Source of the DNA: Buxus sempervirens
Lineage: Eukaryota; Streptophyta; Magnoliopsida; Buxales; Buxaceae
Length of the DNA stretch: 64,000 nt
Direction: 5' to 3'
Assembly: GCA_947561395.2 (NCBI GenBank)
Contig: OX387182.1
Coordinates: forward strand, 38,929,949 to 38,993,948
This document shows positions 55,400 to 64,000 of the stretch, piece after piece. The position numbers were made by a program, and so were the translations under genes. The notes under the pieces were generated by a model. It saw nothing but the letters and a program-made list of their open reading frames with translations, was not told the DNA's origin and did no database searches. Numbering within the stretch: the first letter of the stretch is position 1; each line of letters opens with the position of its first letter.

Positions 55400-56659
55400 T
55401 TTTCGTTTGGTGAGTTTTGGTGGATTTTGTGGAGACAACAACCAAGAGGCAAGAGGAGTACTGCTCGTGGGTTGCAAAGGAAGCAAGAAGACTTGCTAAA
55501 AGGTTTGCAAGAGGTAAGCAACACCAGCCCAACCCTCATTTCAAATTTTGGCCATATTCGTATGTGATTTTAATGTGTCAGGGTTGAGATGTGAAAACGA
55601 GTTCTAGGGCCAATGGGAGGGTTTTCTTTGAGGGGTTTTGTTGGTGGTAGATTTCCACACATGCTAGGAGTGATTTCGAACCCAAAAACACCCAGAACAA
55701 CAGAGATTTGAGAAAATCCCCAAATTCCCAAAAGTTGGATTTCGCACTCTGCCAAAAAGCCCAGCCGCCCGAGCAGTTGCTCGAGCGGGCATCGGGCGGT
55801 AGTTTAGGAAGCTTCAGGTAGAGGTTTAAATCATGGCCGCTCGAGCGACTGATCTAGTGAGTGCTTTAATAGAAGAACCCGAGAGCAAATATTTGGCCGC
55901 TCGAAGCAGGTTCGAGCAACCTATCGAGCGCCCTTACCATATTTCCCAAATTTTGAGTTTTGAACCCAGATTGAACTACCACTTGTTTTCCTTCAAATCC
56001 AACTCATGTATAGGTGAGAGTTAGGTGTTTAGGAGATGTTCCAACTGGATTTATCACCAAATTCCAAATAGTAAGGATTTTGGGTACGTTTTGCTAGAAT
56101 AGGTCTCGTAGAGAAAGTTGTGTTCCAGATTTTATAGAAGTGGGATAAATTGATTCCACCACTTCAAATACCTTCCAAATAACCTATGGAAGATGAATAC
56201 AAGGACCGAACCCAAATTGCATAAGTTTCAAAAGAATTGAGGCATAGATTGCCAAGTTGGGTCATGAAATGTAAGAAAGGTTCCAAAAATGTGATTCTTG
56301 CCCAGATTGAACCACCAAGTAGTTGTATTCAAATCCAACCTACGTATAAGTGAGAATTACTTGTCTAAAAAGTATTCCAACTAGAAGTATCTCAAAATTC
56401 CAATTAACAAGGACTTTGGGTATGCGTCACCAACGGAGATCTTACGAAAAGTCTTTGTCCCAGATTACCATAGAATTAGGATAACCTATTTCCACCACTT
56501 CAAGCATCTTTCAATTAACCTTTAGAGATAGAAATCAAGAACCAAGACCAAGTTATACAAGTATCGAAGAACTAAGGCATAGGTTGCCCAAATGAGTCCT
56601 GAAAAGTGGAATTTCTGGTAAAACCAACCCTTTACCATTGACCTTTGTAGTGAGTACAC

Positions 56660-57000
56660 CCCACTAGATATGATGGGCTTCGGCCTAGAATTTGGCACAA
56701 GACATGAAGGCATTAGCCCGTATTAAATTACGAGATAGGAAGGGCGTTGGCCCATATTGATTTGCATGACCTTAAGGGCATTGGCCCGTCACTTATAATG
56801 TGAGATTGAAAGGGCTGTGGCCCATGGATAATAATAATTCCATAAATGAAGGGGGCAATGGCCCCATGGCATTGGTATATGTACAGTGAAAAGGGGGCAA
56901 TGGCCCATGGTTATTGATAGTGAATGGGGGGCAATGGCCCAGAATCCATAAGAAATGAATAAGGGCTTGGCCCAAGAATAACTCGGGTAAGGCCAAAGGC
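56660..57000. repeat. Array of GGGC-N-GCCC hairpins in LTR D
   Basis: About nine short inverted repeats such as GGGCATTGGCCC, GGGCAATGGCCC and GGGCTGTGGCCC, spaced by 20-40 bases. Homologous to 50140-50425 and 58278-58400 in C. Confidence 0.65.
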
Positions 57001-57134
57001 TACAATTGAGATCCGGCATGCCTGAGTGTATGACCCACCTGATATTGGAAGTAACCTTACTATTGCCCATGTTATGTAAATAGGATTGTTATACATATGC
57101 TCCATGGCCAAGTGTCATAGTTACTACCCATGTT

Positions 57135-57480
57135 ATACAATGTTATTCCAGCACCATGTGTAATCGGTAGCCAATGCCCATTTGCTATATGTAATCAGCA
57201 ATGGACGGATATGCTATTCCAGCACTAGGTGTAATCGGTAGCCGATGCTCATTTGCTAGGTGTAATTAGCAATGGACGGATATGCTATTCCGGCACCATG
57301 TGTAATCGGTAGCCAATGCCCATTTGCTGTGTGTAATCAGCAATGGATGTATATGCTATTCCGGCACCATGTGTAATCGGTAGCCGATGCCCATTCGGTA
57401 TGTGTAACCAGCAATAGATGTGTATTAGATGCCTAGCCACCATGTGTAATTAGTGAAGCTAAATGGATGTGTGTTGACGT
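57135..57480. repeat. Minisatellite of LTR D (inverted relative to C)
   Basis: About four units of roughly 70 bases with CACCATGTGTAATCGGTAGC and TGTGTAATCAGCAATGGA. The C copy has about six units. Confidence 0.8.
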
Positions 57481-57861
57481 TAATGTAGTGATTATATTGT
57501 AATACCCCTTCACTTACCTTTGGGGTAATCAGCTATGGATATTTATACGACATATGTAATCGGAGTACTAGATGCCTACGTCATGAGTAATCGGCGTATA
57601 TGCCTAGCCACCGCGTGTAATCGGTGATGCTAGATGAGAAATTGAGTAGGATAATAATTAGACCTCTTATATAACCATTGATGAGATTGGATGAATGACT
57701 GTATTAAATTCATTAACTGTACACTGACGCACAAGCATGCACCAAACTGTATGGCACTGAACTGTGTTATTGATTTATGAATTCAACTAGCCGCATGTCA
57801 TGATTTAATCGATTGATATATGCCTAAATTGTGTTTTCTCATGCATGCATGTGTTGCTTAT

Positions 57862-57971
57862 TGAGACACCCGTCTCACAGTTGCTTTACTTCTTATTTTT
57901 CAGATCCATCAACGTCCGGTGTGAAGGACCGGGCCAGAGATAAAGGCAAAGAGAAAGCCTTTGGGTATTGA
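57862..57971 (+). other. Covarying LTR hairpin, acceptor and mini-ORF, D copy
   Basis: TGAGAC-ACCC-GTCTCA (57862-57877) keeps a perfect stem with different bases from families A, B and G. TTATTTTTCAG ends at 57903. The frame PSTSGVKDRARDKGKEKAF runs to TGA at 57969-57971. Confidence 0.5.
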
Positions 57972-58277
57972 GAGGCAGATCTAGCCTTAGGATTTTATTT
58001 CAATTATGTATAGTTTCTTTTGACTTGTACACCTTACTTTTGAGAGGAGTGATCTAGACACCCGTTATTTTGAAATCAACTCTCGTGTCTTATTACATTT
58101 CTTATACATATAGAACACACTCTTGATATGCACAGCATGAATTGTCTTATCACTCGCACTTTTTAGGAAAAAGTTTTAAATTCTTTGTATTTTAAACAAG
58201 TAATTGGCCCACTTGCCACGGTCTGGGACGGGTTGTGCCTTGGAGGGGCAAACTTGGTTCCGAGTCGTGACAATTAT

Positions 58278-60113
58278 CCATGGGCCATAGCCCTTTCCAT
58301 CATATTACAAGTAACGGGCCAATGCCCTTAGGTCATGCAAATCAATATGGGACAATGCCCTTCATATCTCGTCATTTAATACGGACTAATGCCCTCCATG
58401 TCTTGTGCCAAATTCCCAGCCAAAGCCTATCATATCCAGTGGGGTGTACTCACTATAAAGTTCAATGGAAAAGGGTTGACTTTACCAAAGATTCCACTTT
58501 CCAGGACTCATTTGGGCAACCTATGCCTTAGTTATTCGATACTTGTATAACTTGGTCTTGGTTCTTGATTTCTATCTCTAGAGGTTAATTGAAAGGTGCT
58601 CGAAGTGGTGGAAACAGGTTGTCCTAATTCTATGGTAATTTGGGACAAAAACTCTTCGTAAGATCTCCATTGGTGGTGCATACCCAAAGTCCTTGTTAAT
58701 TGGAATTTCAAGATACTTCCGGTTGGGATACTTTCTAGATAAGTAATTCTCGCTTATACGTAGGTTGGATTTGAATACAAACTCTTGGTGGTTCAATCTG
58801 GGCAAGAATCACATTTTTGGAACCTTTCTTATATTTCATGACCCAACTTGGCAATCTATGCCTCAATCCTTTTGAAACTTATGTAATTTAGGTTTGGTCC
58901 TTGTATTTAGCTTCCATAGGTTATTTGGAAGGTATTTGAAGTGGTGAAATCAATTTATCCCACTTCTACAAAAATCTGGAACACCACTTCCTCTATGAGA
59001 CCTATTCTAGCAAAACGTACTCAAAATCTTTACTATTTGGAATTTGGTAATAAATCCAGTTGGAACACTCCCTAAACTCCTAAATCTCACTCATAAATGG
59101 GTTAGATTCACACAAAATCAATCCTTAGTTCAATCTGGAAAGAATTGGGAAAATTTGGGAAAACAAGGCAGGTCGCTTGAACTAGCTTCGAGCTGCCAAT
59201 ATTTAGCTCTCAGGTTCTTCTGTTAAACTAGTCGCTAGAACAGTAGCTCGAGCGTTGCTCAAGCGGCCATGCCTTAAAACTCTACTTGAAGCTACTTAAA
59301 ACTACCGCCTGATGCCCGCTCGAGCGGCTGGGTTTTCTCAGCAGCTCGTGAAATCCGACTTTTGGGGAATTGGGGATTCTCTCAAATCTCGATTATTCTG
59401 GGTGTTTTTGGGCTCGAAATCTCTCCTAGCATGTGTAGAAACCTACCACCTACAAAACCCCTCAAAGAAAACCCTCCCATTGGCCTTAGAACTCGCTTTC
59501 ACATCTCAACCCTAACACATTCAAATTACATACGAAAATAGCCAAAGTTTGAAATAAGGGTTGGGGTGGTGTTGCTTACCTCTTGCAAACTCTTTAGCAA
59601 GCTTCCTAGCTCCTATTGCAAGCCACGAACAACACCTTAAGCTCCTTGGTTTGACTTCCTCTACAAATCTCCACTAAATGCTCCAAACGAAAATCACTTC
59701 TAATGGCTATGAATAAATGGGGGATGAAAATGGGGTGATGAGAATGGGAAGGAGATGAACAAATGGGAGAAGAGGAGTATGGGAAAAGAGGAAGAGAAGA
59801 AAGGTTTGGGATGGGGTTTGGTCGAATGGGGCTCCTCCTTTGGCTATTTTCCCTTTAAGTGACTTTCCATAAGACAGAAATCTACAAGTTTGCCACTCCT
59901 TCCTATGTTGCACATAACCAACAACACTTAGCTATTTTTATCTTACATTAAGGAATCTTATTTCACCAAATGACAAATGCTCACCTTCATGGGCACTGCC
60001 TAGCCGGGGCTTTGCCTCTTTGACTGGCTTCAGGCTTGGGCCTCTCCAGCTTCACCTAAACGTCAAACTCAATTATTAGGGTGTACTAATGGTACAGGGA
60101 TTGGGGTTTCACA
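58278..60113 (-). mobile_element. Solo LTR C, right part
   Basis: It continues C after the ATTAT duplication. Its sequence is an inverted match to 54018-54377 and 55405-56830 of D, including the CpG block (about 59165-59330) and the donor motif on the minus strand near 59581. It ends TTGGGGTTTCACA. Confidence 0.88.
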
Positions 60114-60118
60114 GTTAA

Positions 60119-61657
60119 TGCATCTTCCTTGTGTTATAATATCAACCCAATCACACTTAAACAACACATATTTAAGCTACTCTGAATATGCCAATTCGAG
60201 TACATCAGTTAGACGCCCGTAAAAAGACATGTAACTTGTAATTGGAATTTTATCTTTCGTACTTGCGTAGCTAGTAGTTCTTGCTTTTATCAAAACACTA
60301 CTATTTTGACTCTTTGAAAATTTCTCTTTCTCCATCCTACAAAAACGAAATCCATTACTTATGTATCCTTTGAATCTTTTTGCCATAGATTTTGGCCCTG
60401 TGACAATAACATAATGTCCTCGGAGATAGTACTTTTTGATGCTTTTAATGTCTCGACCTATACATGAATGACCAAGTAGGTTAAAAATTTCATACTTAAA
60501 CAACACATGTTTAGCTATAATAGTATGTGGAAAATCATTTCAAACATGTTCTTTAAACCACTGCATGAATTCATCATTATATTTCTTTTGTAGATCATGT
60601 TCCCTTGCCTTGGAGTGTACATCTTAAGAAGGCTAAGATGATGCCTGGAATGTAATATACAATGAAACATTCAAAGAATATGAAAATATTGCAATATACA
60701 AACAAATCGATGAGGAAAGAAATAACTTCTTACTTTCGAAAACTTGCAACCCTATTGTTATTGAAAAGCACATAAAGATGTGCTTGTGCCCACTCAATGT
60801 TGGATAGTTTATATGGTTAGGCACTTCCAACCGCAGTTTCATCATAGTTTCTTTGCGGCCGATTAATTCTTGATTCTACATTGGATAAGTATCGGGAACA
60901 GAATGTCATACATTCTTCTACAATATACCCTTCTGCAATTGACCCCTCTAGTTGTGCTCGATTGTGCACATATGACTTTAGGGTATAAAAGTACCTATTA
61001 TATAAAACAAAATCCTTCATCAAGATGAGCGAACGACAAAATTAAATAAAACACATTTAATAGGGCAACATATAATAATGTCATATCTCTCAATTGGATA
61101 CATCCAACGATATTGGACAGGTCCCGCCTCCATAACTTCTGCAGCTAAGTGAATTGGCAAATGCATCATAATATCAAAGAACGAAGGGGGAAAAATCCTC
61201 TTCATCTGGCACAACACTTGTGCAATACTATCTTGAAGGCACCTCAAGTCATCAAATTCACAAACTTTAGAGCACAATTCATGAAAAAAGTTGCTCAACT
61301 CTATCAATATGGATACTACATTCTTCAGTAACACTTTTTGAATAGCAAAAGGCAATAGTTGCTACACCAACACATGGCAATCGTGACTTTTAAGACCAAA
61401 TATCTTCCGCTCTTTACTACTTACCCGCGTTGCAATGTTGGACGAATAACCATCTGGAACCTTCATAATTTCAGCACTTTGCAAAACATATCTTGTTCCC
61501 GTTTGTCTAGTAGGAAGCATGCAGCCGGCAAACATGCTTTCTTTCTATTCGGTAAAATCTGTGGATGAGGTGCATGTCTAATACCCATGTCAACCAAATC
61601 CAAGCACACCTTAAAGTTGTCCTTGGTTTTTCCATCAATATATGACAATGTACTAAG
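60119..61657 (-). pseudogene. CACTA TNP2 C-terminus, DUF4218 and DUF4216 N-part, decayed
   Basis: Reading on the minus strand from 61657: LSYIDGKTKDN and LPAACFLLDKREQDMFC (TNP2 transposase end), a frameshift near 61465, VPDGYSSN and LKSHDCHVLV, then TAG where related proteins have Gln. DUF4218 follows: LCSKVCEFDDLRCLQ, CQMKRIFPPSFFDIMMHLPI and GPVQYRWMYPIERY. A likely intron is at about 61094-60997, then TLKSYVHNRAQLEGSIAEGY. After further frame breaks comes the DUF4216 start (FKGYISNGFRFCRMEKEK, SFYGRLTDVLELAYSE). TNP2 encodes the CACTA transposase. DUF4216 continues at 46469 beyond LTR C. Frameshifts and stops make it a pseudogene. Confidence 0.8.
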
Positions 61658-63963
61658 TGTAACACCCCAAACCCGGGTCAATGAAAAACTGACCTTGACT
61701 CGAATTCGGTTCGTCACTATAACAACCCGAATTTAGCCCAACAACTGAGTTCGAGATGCTACTGGACCATATCAAATAATAATCAATAAATAACCAAACT
61801 AAAAAGTAAAATAATCCTTTATTCAATATCTATCAGAGTGCGGAAAACATTATTGTGCGGAAGTGTAGCCTAACATCATCATAAAATAAATAATCCAATC
61901 CAAGTCAACAGGTTCAAGTCTGGCATAAAAAGGTACTAAACTCTCAATCTCTCAGATACATCAAAACCGAATATAAAAGGATCAACTATCAAATAACTCC
62001 ATAAAAGTATCATCTATCCTCAACCTCAAATCAAATCTAGGTAGAAATAATCTTCCGGCGAATAGCTCACAAGATCACTCTAGTAATCACCACTATGATC
62101 CCCCTCTCGCGTATCAACTGAAAAATAACATAAAGAAGTAGGGTGAGATACGAATATCTCAGTAGACAACACATGCATGCTATAAACAGTTCATAGTCAG
62201 TAAAATAGATTTTCATGCTCGAATAAGCAATCTCAAATAAACAGGCTCACATAAACATTCATATCAATCATGGAATACAAATCAGCATGTAAAACAGTTT
62301 AAGTATTTTTGAACAGATAAAATATATCAAGATCATGATTCAGAAATCAATAATAGAATTCAATATATAATCAAGGATGTACTAAATAGTCACATCCAAC
62401 CATAGCATCCAATACATGCTTCCAGCATGTGAATAATATCAAAAATAAGTGTTTGTGATCTCAGTATCATTGTAGGACTCACAAAGAAAGATACACGTTT
62501 GAGATGACTCTCAAACATATGCTATACAACAGGGTGGCTTATGGGCGATGCTACTAATGATACTCAAACCCGTGAAGATCACCTTAGATAAGAGTTATAG
62601 TCATTGACTTATTGCACATGAACTCAACCAAGTTGGCAAGTACCACCAACATGCACCAAAATCAATACATGGAGATGGTCACTTATCCACATGTACAGGG
62701 AATCACCAGTGGAGCGCCGGGGTGTCCCTCCAGACATAGAATCCTCCAGAGCAAACCAACTTGCAAAGGAAGCGCGTTCACAACAAGGAGTAACCCAACC
62801 CAAATGAAATATCCTTCAGCTATCTAGCCAAAACTATGGATACATAATCAGCTATGCCCATTAAACACCAACAATCCCTAAGGACTAGTATTTCTGTATA
62901 TAACAGTGCCTAGCGGCATATAATGATTATATCTGTAATTTCTTTCCTTATTGGGTTAACTGTGTTCAAGACTTGATCTGGAAATCCTGTATATCATATT
63001 CTGGTTACAAGTAGAAACTTACATGTCACTTAATTAATTATCTTAAATTTACAAGTTCAGTTCTTTCAAAACTTGGGTTTCTTACAATTTACAAAGCTTG
63101 GCCACTAAATACCCTAAATACCTTCCTATTATTATTCTTCTGTAAAACAGGGAATTGGTAATTTATTTTGGTCTTAAAACATCTTATTTAAAGGTTAAAA
63201 TTGATTAAAAATAGTTTAGAATTGAATCAGGGGTTCAAATTACGAAAATCTGCATTTTTTGCACAGAGTGCTCAGGATCACCTAGGATCGTTCAGGCGGT
63301 CTAGGGTTAGCGGTAGTTCAAAACAAAGCGCCGACAATACGTCAGTAAGCGATCTTGGGCGGTCAACATTTTTCAACGAGCGCCAAGGATCGCTGAGCAC
63401 AGTAAGCTCAGCGGTCTCCCAAAAACATGCATTAGAGATTAAACCAATCTTGAATACAAAACCAACATTAAATCAGTGTTGCCTACCTCTTACGATCGTT
63501 TCTCCTCTTCTTCCTCTAACCAACAGTGTTTACTCTTCTTCACTGACACCAAGCAATGATCAGGAGATGAAAATCAAAGCAATACTCTCCTTTCTCCTTC
63601 TTCTTCTTCTTCTTCCTCTTCGGTCGTTCTGCTTCTCTCTCTCTCTTTCAGCTGACGAATACGAGCAATACATTTAGAATACCACTCGTATTCTTCTAGG
63701 TTATTTTAATTTATTTATATACCTCCTATCCCACGCAACACACTTACATAAACTCAATGTACCTTGTCCAATCACAACTCAGTAAAATTAATTATTGATC
63801 ATACCTCGATATCTCATGATCAGACGGTCGAATCTACGTCCAACTCTGGATCTCCACTAATTATGATATCACCTACATTAATAAAATATTTCTATCAATA
63901 ATAATCCTCAAGAATATTAATTATTATTTTACTTTTATATTTAGGAAAATTCGGGGTCTTACA
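61658..63963 (-). mobile_element. Solo LTR B3, inserted in the CACTA TNP2 region
   Basis: TGTAACACCCCAAACCCGGG to GGGGTCTTACA, 2306 bases. Target duplication CTAAG (61653-61657) versus CCAAG (63964-63968), one C/T difference. Hairpin 62144-62161; acceptor ends at 62118; donor begins at 63486; CpG block 63262-63420. Near identical to 40387-41290 over the right third. Confidence 0.88.
62040..62161 (-). other. LTR hairpin, acceptor and mini-ORF, B3 copy
   Basis: Perfect TGAGATA-TTCG-TATCTCA on the minus strand, ATTTTTCAG, then DTREGDHSGDY followed by one TAG and continuing SYSPEDYFYLDL in the same frame. Confidence 0.5.
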
Positions 63964-64000
63964 CCAAGCATGCTATCACAAACATTCTTCTCAATATGCA
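63964..64000 (-). pseudogene. CACTA TNP2 fragment running off the window
   Basis: The minus strand encodes HIEKNVCDSML, the typical TNP2 block. It joins LSYIDGKTKDN (61657 and below) once LTR B3 is removed. The transposase continues beyond the window. Confidence 0.7.

Larger units (their letters stand above)
55514..57903 (+). other. Candidate intron within LTR D
   Basis: Donor GAG then GTAAGCAACAC (55514) and acceptor TTATTTTTCAG (ends 57903), 2390 bases. It contains the CpG block (55758-55935), the GGGC hairpin block, the minisatellite and the covarying hairpin at 57862-57877. Family C has the same donor near 59581 on the minus strand. Confidence 0.45.
50431..58272 (+). mobile_element. Solo LTR D (family C) inserted into C in opposite orientation, split by E and a Sirevirus solo LTR
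   Basis: Starts TGTGAAACCCCAATCC and ends GAGTCGTGACA, the reverse complement of family C ends. Perfect ATTAT duplications flank it (50426-50430 and 58273-58277). Own sequence: 50431-50540, 54018-54377 and 55405-58272, about 3.3 kb. Donor motif GAG then GTAAGCAACAC at 55514; acceptor TTATTTTTCAG ends at 57903. Confidence 0.92.
46470..60113 (-). mobile_element. Solo LTR C, split by B2 and D, inserted in the CACTA DUF4216 exon
   Basis: Starts TGTCATGACCCGGAACTAAG and ends TTGGGGTTTCACA. Without the nested LTRs it is about 3.4 kb. The target duplication CTTAA/GTTAA has one mismatch; removing the insert restores a continuous DUF4216 reading frame at the join. Surviving parts are 46470-47288, 49661-50430 and 58278-60113. 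Only solo LTR material is seen, with no PBS, PPT or coding sequence. Confidence 0.85.

Noticed and set aside
46470..58272. Large inverted repeat suggesting a foldback DNA transposon
   Set aside because: The inverted arms are two copies of the same LTR family in opposite orientation. D has its own ATTAT target duplication inside C, so nested insertion explains it.

Overview
This window looks like gene-poor, repeat-packed chromatin from a flowering plant. I found no ordinary host gene. Almost every base belongs to LTR retrotransposons or a decayed CACTA DNA transposon, stacked by repeated insertion into one another. Evidence for a plant: Tekay/Del-type Ty3-gypsy chromoviruses with C-terminal chromodomain, a Sirevirus-type Ty1-copia element with an env-like third ORF, CACTA proteins with TNP2/DUF4218/DUF4216 and Transposase_24 signatures, and initiator-Met-tRNA primer sites.

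Layout. 1-1499: right part of a plus-strand LTR (family H). 1808-27815: a minus-strand LTR (B0) split by a solo LTR G (2689-25765), itself split by a full gypsy element A1 (4637-23897, minus), whose gag-pol is split by a full Sirevirus (10064-20135, minus). 27816-29700: gypsy 3' remnant, AT-rich filler and a decayed env-like fragment. 29701-40386: chimeric LTR pieces fused head-to-head to gypsy element A2 (plus), which has a nonsense codon and a destroyed RT active site. 40387-41857: LTR fragments. 41858 to the window end: a CACTA transposon (minus) interrupted by solo LTRs B1 (43713-46101) and B3 (61658-63963) and by solo LTR C (46470-60113). C contains solo LTR B2 (47289-49655) and solo LTR D (50431-58272); D contains solo LTR E (50541-54012) and a solo Sirevirus LTR (54378-55399). 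Matching 5-bp target duplications support most of these steps.

Main candidate for something undescribed. The gypsy LTR families A, B, G and C/D share one layout inside the LTR: a splice-donor-like motif (GTRAGY, followed within a few bases by CAC or CACAC), a CpG-dense repeat block, a small hairpin (TGAGATA-TTCG-TATCTCA or a covarying version), a TTTTTCAG acceptor, and a short downstream reading frame in constant phase, ending EDYYYLP-stop or similar. H and F show the hairpin/acceptor half. This suggests a conserved intron within the LTR/leader RNA. Second, the Sirevirus LTR has an array of seven hairpins whose stems differ but whose loop stays AATCCA (once AGTCCA). The Sirevirus appears coding-intact in gag-pol and the env-like ORF and its LTRs are nearly identical, so it inserted recently.

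All alignments and counts were made by eye.
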